A stretch of 5,683 bases of DNA from Bdellovibrionales bacterium (lineage in GTDB: Bacteria; Bdellovibrionota; UBA1018; CAIPTA01), in contig JAKFYM010000053.1 in assembly GCA_021730855.1 (NCBI GenBank), positions 1-5,683 of the forward strand, read 5' to 3'. This document shows positions 1-5,683 of this stretch, piece by piece; position 1 is the first letter of the stretch, and each line of letters starts with the position of its first letter. The position numbers and the translations under genes were made by a program. The notes beneath the pieces were generated by a model. It saw nothing but the letters and a program-made list of their open reading frames with translations, had not been told where the DNA came from and searched no databases.

Positions 1-1
1 C

Positions 2-1231
2 TACTGGACCGACGGCAAGCTCGGCCCCGACCACAAAACCCTCCGTGGCATCGGCACCGTCAAGCTGCCCACCACCATCCGCTATGGCCGCACCTGGCGG
101 TTGCGCCTGCTGCCCACAGCCCAGAGCGATCCGAGCAATGCCTCCACCAAGGAAAGATTTTTTTTCGATGTCCCGGAAGGCTTCCTCCAATTCCAAGCCC
201 TCCCCTGGACAATCCAAGCCGGCCTCAACGTGATCCAGTGGGGGGATACCGACGTCTTCAATCCCCTCGACGTAGTCAACGCCCGTCGCTACGAAGATCC
301 CTTCCGTGCGGAGAAGCTCGGCGCCCCAGCCCTGCTCGTCAAGCGCGAGTTCGAGAATTTTTTCGCCGAGGTCATCTACATCCCGCAGCAGCGAGAAACT
401 CTCGTGCCCGGAGAAAACAGCCGCTGGCTGCCGCGTGACATCTACCGCGTGCGCTCCTTAGGCACGGCCATCGGCACGGCCCGCATCCTCGCGCCTGCCG
501 ATTTCAAATTCCGCTACACCGATCGTATCGAGATCGACAACGCCCTCGACCACAATCTTGGCGCGCGCCTGAAATTTCGCCTGCCGGGCGTGGACTGGAC
601 CATAGCGGCCTTCCAGGGCGCGGCCGTGTCTCCCGACGTGAATCTCCGAGAGGTGACCGTCGACGCGCTCTCCACAGTAGGCGATGTGACCACCGTGACG
701 GTCGATCCCAATATCGGCCTGCGCATCCGCGATTACAAAAACCGCATGGTGGGGACGAGCTTCGTTGCCGCCCCGGGCCCGCTCCTCGTCAAGGGCGCGC
801 TTGCCTACACCCGTCCGCTCGCGCCTCCCACTCCTGGCCTCATCCTGCCAGTGCGCATCTGGGAAAGCGTGCTCGGCGTGGAGAGCACCGTGGGATTTGC
901 CGGAGGCGCGCTCACGATGCTGCTCCAGGGAACTTATGTGGATAGGGCCGATGCCCTCGACACAAACAGCGTTTCTTTAGCCAGGATGTTTGACCGTGCC
1001 GGCATGGGGGCCCTTCGCTGGGCGGCCAGCGAAAAACTCACCGTGCTGCTTTCCTACCTGCGCGATATTCGTTTCGAGGGCGATCTCTACCACGCCGAAA
1101 CTTCCTATAAGCTTGCCGACGGCTGGAGCACCAAACTCTCTGGCGATATTCTCGAGGGCCGCACCGAAACTCCGATCGGCACCTACCGCCGCAACGATCG
1201 TCTCACGCTCTCGCTCAACGCCCAGTGGTGA
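2..1231 (+). CDS. Outer-membrane beta-barrel protein, DUF1302-like (5' partial)
   Basis: The frame is open from base 2 with no start codon that looks real, so this is the C-terminal 409 residues of a longer protein; the TTG at 101 is an internal codon. Near fragment residues 76-97 is the block W80-G-D-T-D...N87-P-L-D...N93...Y97, which resembles the 'Q.vxWG..D..NP.D..N..dY' signature I associate with DUF1302-type barrels. The rest is mostly short alternating amphipathic segments separated by polar turns. The last residues (RLTLSLNAQW) form a typical outer-membrane C-terminal strand ending in an aromatic residue, as recognised by the BAM complex. The signal peptide would lie upstream of the window. 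The protein is probably an outer-membrane channel or receptor, perhaps partnering the RND/LolA proteins downstream, although the gene between them is on the opposite strand. Outer-membrane barrel is fairly sure; the family name is less so, and the substrate is unknown. Confidence 0.75.
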   Translation, partial: YWTDGKLGPDHKTLRGIGTVKLPTTIRYGRTWRLRLLPTAQSDPSNASTKERFFFDVPEGFLQFQALPWTIQAGLNVIQWGDTDVFNPLDVVNARRYEDPFRAEKLGAPALLVKREFENFFAEVIYIPQQRETLVPGENSRWLPRDIYRVRSLGTAIGTARILAPADFKFRYTDRIEIDNALDHNLGARLKFRLPGVDWTIAAFQGAAVSPDVNLREVTVDALSTVGDVTTVTVDPNIGLRIRDYKNRMVGTSFVAAPGPLLVKGALAYTRPLAPPTPGLILPVRIWESVLGVESTVGFAGGALTMLLQGTYVDRADALDTNSVSLARMFDRAGMGALRWAASEKLTVLLSYLRDIRFEGDLYHAETSYKLADGWSTKLSGDILEGRTETPIGTYRRNDRLTLSLNAQW

Positions 1232-2726
1232 AGTCGAGGCGCAAATCCTTGCCCTCGAGATTCCATTTCTGAGGCACAAGCTTCAGCGCCTTGCCTATGG
1301 ATAGGGAGGGAAACGCCATCGTGAAGCCCTTAGCATTTAGGGATTTCCTCACCGCCTCGGCCATGGTGTCGGCGGCGATGCGCTGGGTGGGGCGGTATTT
1401 TTGCAAATAGGCGGTGCTCCAGGCGTAGCTCACCGGTAGGGCATTGGCCGAGAGTTGCAGGTTTACTTTGCCGTTCTCCACCAATTGCAAGCCCGCCGCG
1501 CCCTGAAGCTGGGTGCGGAATTCCACGTAAGGGTGGTTACGTCCGTCGATCGGGGCATACATGCGCACGGCCAGGGGCAGAGACATATTGCCCGCTACGG
1601 TATTGCCGGCGGCGGCTCGTTCGTTGTCAAAGGCTGGAGGGCCCATGGGCACAAATTGGAAAAAGAATTTTGCACTAGGGGCAAACCGCATGAGGTCTGG
1701 CCAGCCAAAGACTTTCGTCCAATACGATTGCATCAAATCCTTGAAGGCGGGGATTTCCTCACTGGTCATTAGGTAGCTCAAGCGACCGGCGAAATACTCG
1801 CCCATCATCAGGGCGCGGATTGTGGCGAAGGGCACGAGGAGCTCCGGGTTGGCCTTTGTGTTGTTGAGCTCATGTTCCCCGAGCGCGAAGTTTTGTTCCA
1901 TCACCTGGCCGGGCGCCACGGTGGGGTACTCAAAGCGCAGTTGGCCGCGGAGCTCGAGGCCTTTGCCATTTTCATTGGCCGATTTGGGTTCGTAAAAGAT
2001 TTTTACGTAGTCTTTTTCCGAAGGGATCTCGCGTTCGGTCAGGAGGAGCTGGCTGGCTTCGCGGCTCCAGACCACAAACTGCTCCTCGAGTTTTGTGCGC
2101 ACTTCGGGGTCGAAATTCTGAAAACTCGCCAGCGCCTTAAGAGCCTCGGCCTGCACGATCTTTTCAAAGCCCTCAAGGCCCGTGCAGGAAATGCTTTCCA
2201 CCTGCCAAGCGCCCGGAGCCCAGTGGGCTTCATAGTCGCGCATGCTCAAGTGGAGCTGGTTCTGGGCCACCTCGGCGCGGATGCGGGCGCGCACGCTGGT
2301 GGTGCCCTGGGGGAGGCGGAGGACGATGTTTTTGCACTCGGCGGTCAAGCGGATGCGCAGGATGATGCCGTCCACTTCGCGCACGATCACCTGCGAGGCG
2401 GAAATGCGGTCCACTAGGACGCGCGCACTTAATTGGTCCGAAGCCAGCTCCCATTCGCGGGCGTTGCCATCGATGCGGCGGGGGAGGGGGAAGGAATAGT
2501 TCACCTCAGTGCGGATCCCTTCAATTTGGATGGGAATGCCCGAGGGGGTGACGGTGAGGTTGCCAATCGGAATGGTTTGTTTGCCTTGGAGGGTTTCCCA
2601 GAAATCCCCGATTACCTGGTCGAAGAGAGGTTCCGTGAGCTGCAGGCGGAAGTCGCTTTTCACGATCCAAGCGGCTTGAGCGGGCAGAGAGAAGAGGGTC
2701 AGCAAAAGTAAGAGAAAAAGCCTCAT
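1215..2726 (-). CDS. Secreted periplasmic protein, possible TULIP/BPI-like lipid-binding protein
   Basis: Complete 503-residue protein. The ATG at 2726-2724 is preceded, six bases upstream, by AAGGAA (complement of 2733-2738), which supports this start. Residues 1-18 are a clear Sec signal peptide (basic Arg2, Leu-rich core, then L-P-A-Q-A before A19). No later membrane segment is evident, so it is probably periplasmic. I do not recognise a named family with certainty. What can be seen is a two-part layout. An amphipathic helix (about 27-50) is followed by beta-rich sequence, then a helix at about 184-220. A second half (about 300-500) begins with another helix and ends in beta strands reading K466-G-F-T-M...L480-K-L-V-P...G492-K-D-L. 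This resembles the order and length (about 450-490 residues) of BPI/LBP-type lipid-binding proteins. The only two cysteines, C131 and C181, lie in the N-terminal half, as the single disulfide of BPI does. It is transcribed divergently from the RND gene and overlaps the barrel gene tail-to-tail by 17 bp. Coding and secretion are sure; the fold is inference. Confidence 0.85.
   Translation of the reverse strand: MRLFLLLLLTLFSLPAQAAWIVKSDFRLQLTEPLFDQVIGDFWETLQGKQTIPIGNLTVTPSGIPIQIEGIRTEVNYSFPLPRRIDGNAREWELASDQLSARVLVDRISASQVIVREVDGIILRIRLTAECKNIVLRLPQGTTSVRARIRAEVAQNQLHLSMRDYEAHWAPGAWQVESISCTGLEGFEKIVQAEALKALASFQNFDPEVRTKLEEQFVVWSREASQLLLTEREIPSEKDYVKIFYEPKSANENGKGLELRGQLRFEYPTVAPGQVMEQNFALGEHELNNTKANPELLVPFATIRALMMGEYFAGRLSYLMTSEEIPAFKDLMQSYWTKVFGWPDLMRFAPSAKFFFQFVPMGPPAFDNERAAAGNTVAGNMSLPLAVRMYAPIDGRNHPYVEFRTQLQGAAGLQLVENGKVNLQLSANALPVSYAWSTAYLQKYRPTQRIAADTMAEAVRKSLNAKGFTMAFPSLSIGKALKLVPQKWNLEGKDLRLDFTTGR
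1234..1258 (+). terminator. Possible stem-loop just after the barrel gene stop
   Basis: TCGAGG (1234-1239) and GCAA (1241-1244) pair with TTGC (1249-1252) and CCTCGA (1253-1258). This gives a 10-bp stem with one bulged C (1240) and a 4-base loop. It begins 3 bases after the stop codon of the barrel gene, the usual place for a terminator or 3'-end stabilising hairpin. No strong T-run follows (only GATTCCATTTC), so a classical intrinsic terminator is not proven. The same bases encode the last residues of the convergent - strand gene, so the pairing could be a coding coincidence. Confidence 0.3.
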
Positions 2727-2738
2727 ATAAAGTTCCTT
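2724..2738 (-). promoter_or_regulatory. Shine-Dalgarno and start of the secreted-protein gene
   Basis: On the complementary strand AAGGAA (2738-2733) is followed by six bases (CTTTAT) and then ATG (2726-2724). The signal peptide begins directly at this Met, so both the ribosome site and the protein's N-terminus support this start. Confidence 0.7.
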
Positions 2739-2771
2739 CGCGTTCGATGAGAAAGCTCTAGGGCGGAAAAT

Positions 2772-2787
2772 ACTTAATTGATTAAGT
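2772..2787. promoter_or_regulatory. 16-bp perfect palindrome, candidate operator in the divergent intergenic region
   Basis: ACTTAAT-TG-ATTAAGT is a perfect inverted repeat with 7-bp arms around a 2-base centre. Its half CTTAATTG (2773-2780) recurs in inverted orientation at 2814-2821 (CAATTAAG), 41 bases away or about four helical turns. The palindrome lies between two divergent genes and overlaps the possible -35 element of the RND gene promoter. This is a common layout for a dimeric repressor (TetR- or MarR-like) that controls a transporter. No regulator gene is in the window. The region is very AT-rich, so short palindromes can arise by chance. Confidence 0.35.
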
Positions 2788-2806
2788 CAGATTTAAATGT
2801 TAAACT
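2778..2806 (+). promoter_or_regulatory. Possible sigma70-type promoter for the RND gene
   Basis: TTGATT (2778-2783, 4 of 6 to TTGACA) is followed by a 17-base spacer and TAAACT (2801-2806, 4 of 6 to TATAAT). Transcription would start near 2813 and leave a leader of about 42 bases before the ATG at 2855. The surrounding 2760-2825 stretch is strongly AT-rich compared with the genes on either side. Both hexamers are weak matches, so this is a candidate only. I could not find an equally convincing promoter for the divergent gene. Confidence 0.25.
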
Positions 2807-2854
2807 AAATTAACAATTAAGCAAGCATTTTGCGCAGATTTTTTGAGGAACCTA

Positions 2855-5683
2855 ATGATTAGCTCGCAACTATTGAAAAAGATTAGATTTATTCTAAGGC
2901 ATGCCAAGCACTTCGCCCTCTTGGCCATGCTCTTGATTGTGGCCCTGGGGGCGGTCTCTGCCCTCTCCCTTTCGAACCTACAGACCGAATACAGCATGAA
3001 GCAGTTCCTCGACCTCGAGAACCCCCTGATCATCGCGGATGACAAGGTAAAGGCCCGCTTTCAGCTCCCTGACCTTGAGCCCTTCTTTGCCCTCGTCTCT
3101 ATGGGCCCCGAAGAAAAGGGCCTCTGGCTCGAACCCGCTCGTATGGGCGAGCTCCGCAGCTTAACCGATGGCTTCCGCCAGCTCCCGGGCGTGACTCGCT
3201 CGATCAGCCTAGCCACGATCGAGGGCGCCTCCTCCTCGAAGGAAGGCATCACCGTGGGGAACCTCATGGACCTAACCCCAGCCTCCCAGTGGAACACGCG
3301 CATCCTGCAGGATCCCGTGCTCACGCCCCACCTGATTAGCAAGGACGGCCGCACCCTCGTGATCGCCGTGGGCATGGACGAAGTTTCGCAAAGCCGCTCG
3401 CATGCCATTCAAGAAGAGGTGCGCCTGCGCCTCCAGACGGCTTTTCCCGCCGCCAAGATTCGCCTAGGGGGCATCCCTGTGGTGCAGGCCGAGATGGCGC
3501 AGATCCTCGGCAAGGAACTGAAAAACTTTCTCGCCCTCTCGCTCCTGGCCAGCGTCATCACACTCCTGCTCTTTTTTCGCTCCCTCTCGAGCGTGCTGAT
3601 TCCGCTCATCCTCATGGCTCTGGCCAATGTGATCAGCCTGGCTTGGATGGCGTGGACAGGCGTGGCCTTCACCGTGCTCTCGAGCACCCTGCCGGTGCTG
3701 GTGTCGATTATCGTGGTTTCGATGTCGGCCCACACCATGCTGCGTTTTGCCTCCGACTGGGAGCTCGCCAAGCGTGCCTCGGCCCACCCCAATCCCCTAC
3801 GCGTGCTTTTTGCCAGCTATTGGGGCCTGCTCCTGCCGAACTTCCTCACCGCCGTCACCACGGGGATTGGGTTCTTCGCGATTGGTTTTGCGCAGGTGCC
3901 CCTGATTCGCCAGTACGGGCTCACCGTGGGCTTTTCGATCTTTGTTTGCTGGGCTGTGGTGATCGTGGCGCTCTTGCCGCTCCTGATTCTTTTTCCCATC
4001 CCGCGCGTGCGTAAATGGACGGAAACCCGCGCGCGCTGGGCCGTGTTCGTGACGCACTATAATAAACAAGTTGTGTTTGCCTGCGTGCTGCTCTGTGCGC
4101 TTTCGATCTGGTTCGGCAAGGACCTCAACTGGTCGGCCCGCCTCTTTGACGACCTGCCTGCTGGTTATGAAGCCCGCGAGACCACCGAGTTCGTGGACCG
4201 CGAGCTGGGCGGGATGATCCCCTTGGATCTTGTGGTCGAGAAGGACGAAGAAAATGCCTGGAACGATCCCACGGCGATCCAGAGGGCAGACCAATTGGCG
4301 GCCAAGTGGCGCCAATTGGCAGAAGTGGGATCCGTGACTGGTCCTCAGGATTTCTTGCGCGCGGCCGGAAAAGTCCAGGGCCGCGACATCGCCTCCACGC
4401 GCCAGGAGGCCGCCGAATATGGCTTCCTCTACGGTTTTGCCGACGAGAATCCCTATAAGCGCTACGTGACCTCCGATGGCCGCGCCGCCCGCATCAACCT
4501 CCGCCTGCACGACATCCCGGCCGACCGCATGGCCGCCGTGGTGAGCCACCTCACCGAAGAAACCCGCGCCGCCTTTCCGGGCTGGAAGGTCACGCCCGCG
4601 GCCATGGCCACCACCGTGCACGTGCTCAACAATGAGCTCTGCCGTGAGCTGATTTTTGGTTTCTGGCAGGCGCTCGCCCTGATCTCGCTCGTGCTCTTGT
4701 TTATCTTCCGCTCGTTCCGCTGGACAATCGCGGCCGTGCTGCCGAACCTCGTGCCCGTATTTGTCCTCCTCGGCGCCCTGCACTTTGGCGACACTCCCGT
4801 GAAGCCCGGCATCGCCCTGATCTTCTCGATCGCGCTCGGCATCTCTTTTGACAATACCGTCTACCTGCTCGGCCGCCTCAAGCTCCTGCAGCGGCGCTCG
4901 GCCGAGGGCCGCATCCAGGTGACCAAGGCCTGGTACCAGGAAGGGAATTTGTGTTTCTTCTCTTCTCTGGCGCTCTCCTCAGGTTTCCTCGTTTTCCTCG
5001 CGTCCTTCTTCTCGCTCAACCAGCAATTCGGCCTCTATATGCTCGTGGCCATTGGGGCAAGCTTGATTGGTGACCTAATTTTGATGCCGGCTATGCTTGT
5101 GGCTTGTCCCTGGATGTTGGAAACTAAAGCAAAACCAAAGGAGAGTGTTATGCCCGAAAAAGCAATCGCAGCCAGTTTGGCTCTATTCTTGAGTGTGAGC
5201 GCTTCTGCCGCTCAGGCGGACCCGAACAACGCCAAAGCCCTGCTCGATCTCGTGGAAAAAAATGTGACCAGCCAGGATGAAGTGGCCACCGTGAAGATGA
5301 CGATCGTGGAAGCCGACGGCACAAAAAAAGACCGTGGCCTCGAGATCCGCCGCAAGGGCCAGGAGAATTCGCAAAAAGTATTGGTGCGCATGAATACCCC
5401 GGCCGACCTCAAGGGCACGGCCCTGCTCTCAGTGAGTAAAGGCAGCCAGAGCGACCAATGGCTCTTCCTTCCCTCGAGCAAACAAACCCGCCGCATCCAA
5501 TCCAGCAAAAAAAGCGGCAGCTTCATGGACTCCGAACTCAGCTACGAAGACATGGGCTCGGGCTCCGAGGGCGGATTCACCTCCAAGGTGCTTCGTCAGG
5601 AAGAAGTGAACGGCCGCAAATTTTCCGTGGTGGAAAACACCCCAAAGGGCGAGAGCTCCTATGGGAAAATCCTCCTCTGGATT
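2855..5683 (+). CDS. MMPL/HAE3-type RND exporter reading in frame into a LolA-like domain (3' partial)
   Basis: The ATG at 2855 follows GAGGAA (2845-2850) by four bases. Residues 1-765 are a proton-driven inner-membrane RND pump of the MMPL type. TM1 is about 20-40, followed by a block like Q50-F-L-D-L-E-N-P...D63 typical of this class and a periplasmic loop to about 220. TM2-6 lie at about 225-370, TM7 at 406-421, a second loop reaches about 598, and TM8-12 lie at about 599-751. This is the duplicated 6+6 helix plan, and 765 residues suits the family. TM10 carries the conserved LGISFD666 proton-relay type motif. The equivalent first-half site in TM4 reads S-M-S-A-H293 and lacks the Asp. TM12 ends G-D740-L-I-L-M-P-A. 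No stop follows: the frame passes through a charged linker (about 752-769) into a signal-peptide-like segment and a LolA-like domain, open to the window end (943 codons). Substrates are unknown; lipids or hydrophobic compounds are likely by family. Confidence 0.85.
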   Translation, partial: MISSQLLKKIRFILRHAKHFALLAMLLIVALGAVSALSLSNLQTEYSMKQFLDLENPLIIADDKVKARFQLPDLEPFFALVSMGPEEKGLWLEPARMGELRSLTDGFRQLPGVTRSISLATIEGASSSKEGITVGNLMDLTPASQWNTRILQDPVLTPHLISKDGRTLVIAVGMDEVSQSRSHAIQEEVRLRLQTAFPAAKIRLGGIPVVQAEMAQILGKELKNFLALSLLASVITLLLFFRSLSSVLIPLILMALANVISLAWMAWTGVAFTVLSSTLPVLVSIIVVSMSAHTMLRFASDWELAKRASAHPNPLRVLFASYWGLLLPNFLTAVTTGIGFFAIGFAQVPLIRQYGLTVGFSIFVCWAVVIVALLPLLILFPIPRVRKWTETRARWAVFVTHYNKQVVFACVLLCALSIWFGKDLNWSARLFDDLPAGYEARETTEFVDRELGGMIPLDLVVEKDEENAWNDPTAIQRADQLAAKWRQLAEVGSVTGPQDFLRAAGKVQGRDIASTRQEAAEYGFLYGFADENPYKRYVTSDGRAARINLRLHDIPADRMAAVVSHLTEETRAAFPGWKVTPAAMATTVHVLNNELCRELIFGFWQALALISLVLLFIFRSFRWTIAAVLPNLVPVFVLLGALHFGDTPVKPGIALIFSIALGISFDNTVYLLGRLKLLQRRSAEGRIQVTKAWYQEGNLCFFSSLALSSGFLVFLASFFSLNQQFGLYMLVAIGASLIGDLILMPAMLVACPWMLETKAKPKESVMPEKAIAASLALFLSVSASAAQADPNNAKALLDLVEKNVTSQDEVATVKMTIVEADGTKKDRGLEIRRKGQENSQKVLVRMNTPADLKGTALLSVSKGSQSDQWLFLPSSKQTRRIQSSKKSGSFMDSELSYEDMGSGSEGGFTSKVLRQEEVNGRKFSVVENTPKGESSYGKILLWI
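5138..5152 (+). promoter_or_regulatory. Internal Shine-Dalgarno and ATG for the LolA-like protein
   Basis: AAGGAG (5138-5143) stands six bases before ATG (5150-5152), a near-ideal ribosome binding site inside the open RND reading frame. It allows the LolA-like protein to be made separately with its own N-terminal signal peptide. This also suggests the two parts were ordinary adjacent genes before the intervening stop was lost. Confidence 0.7.
5150..5683 (+). CDS. LolA-like outer membrane lipoprotein-sorting protein (3' partial)
   Basis: From Met 5150, in the same frame as the RND gene, 178 residues are visible. Residues 1-23 form a signal peptide (P-E-K, then a hydrophobic core, ending S-A-A-Q-A before D24). 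After this comes a beta-rich sequence of the LolA-like 'outer membrane lipoprotein-sorting protein' family. Recognisable blocks are V-R-M-N-T-P-A-D-L-K-G-T-A-L-L, then D-Q-W-L-F-L-P-S...R-R-I, then S-F-M-D-S-E-L-S-Y-E-D, where the family more often has F-M-G-S-D-F-S-Y-E-D. Relatives are about 240-260 residues long, so roughly 60-80 are probably missing beyond the window. Proteins of this class are periplasmic carriers with a half-barrel cavity, and genes for them often neighbour MMPL-type RND pumps. It may be translated from its own ribosome site or as the C-terminal part of the RND protein. The family call is firm; whether it is a separate product is not. Confidence 0.85.
   Translation, partial: MPEKAIAASLALFLSVSASAAQADPNNAKALLDLVEKNVTSQDEVATVKMTIVEADGTKKDRGLEIRRKGQENSQKVLVRMNTPADLKGTALLSVSKGSQSDQWLFLPSSKQTRRIQSSKKSGSFMDSELSYEDMGSGSEGGFTSKVLRQEEVNGRKFSVVENTPKGESSYGKILLWI

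Noticed and set aside
158..165. Run of eight T in the barrel gene, a possible phase-variation tract
   Set aside because: The run encodes phenylalanines in an intact frame, and a single 8-base tract is weak evidence for slippage control.
101..1231. TTG at 101 as the start of the barrel gene
   Set aside because: The frame is open and protein-like back to base 2, there is no Shine-Dalgarno before 101, and no signal peptide follows it, so the gene begins outside the window.
977..1304. Overlapping open frames on both strands across the end of the barrel gene
   Set aside because: They are frame shadows of the barrel gene; its own frame runs to a proper C-terminal beta strand and stop at 1229-1231.
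1872..2417. + strand open frame of 181 codons opposite the secreted-protein gene
   Set aside because: It is antisense to the 503-residue gene, which has a clear signal peptide and Shine-Dalgarno. The antisense product has no recognisable features and no convincing ribosome site.
3797..4783. Long - strand open frame (328 codons) opposite the RND gene
   Set aside because: Its translation is rich in His, Gly, Arg and Glu with no domain pattern or signal. It lies fully antisense to a convincing RND coding sequence, whose GC-rich third codon positions create such open frames.

Overview
The window looks like a Gram-negative bacterial chromosome segment. It encodes an outer-membrane beta-barrel protein, two proteins or domains with Sec-type signal peptides, and an inner-membrane RND-family exporter. 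The coding regions are GC-rich (codons mostly end in C or G) and are interrupted by one short AT-rich intergenic region. I cannot name the taxon from the sequence alone.

Layout. (1) Bases 2-1231, + strand: the C-terminal 409 residues of an outer-membrane beta-barrel resembling the DUF1302 family; its N-terminus lies outside the window. (2) Bases 1215-2726, - strand: a complete 503-residue secreted protein of no family I can name with certainty. Its layout resembles two-domain tubular lipid-binding (TULIP/BPI-like) proteins. Its stop interlocks with that of gene 1. (3) Bases 2727-2854: an AT-rich divergent intergenic region with a 16-bp perfect palindrome that may be an operator. (4) Bases 2855-5683, + strand: an MMPL/HAE3-type RND exporter of about 765 residues. 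Its reading frame has no stop and runs directly into (5) a LolA-like 'outer membrane lipoprotein-sorting protein' domain starting at Met 5150. That domain has its own Shine-Dalgarno and signal peptide and continues past the window end.

How the parts may work together (inference). An RND pump of the MMPL class, a periplasmic LolA-like carrier and a DUF1302-like outer-membrane barrel are a plausible inner-to-outer membrane route for lipid or another hydrophobic cargo. The BPI-like protein would be a second periplasmic lipid-binding component. The most notable features are the in-frame RND-LolA junction and the possible bacterial BPI-like protein. No RNA genes, CRISPR arrays, insertion sequences or attachment sites were seen.
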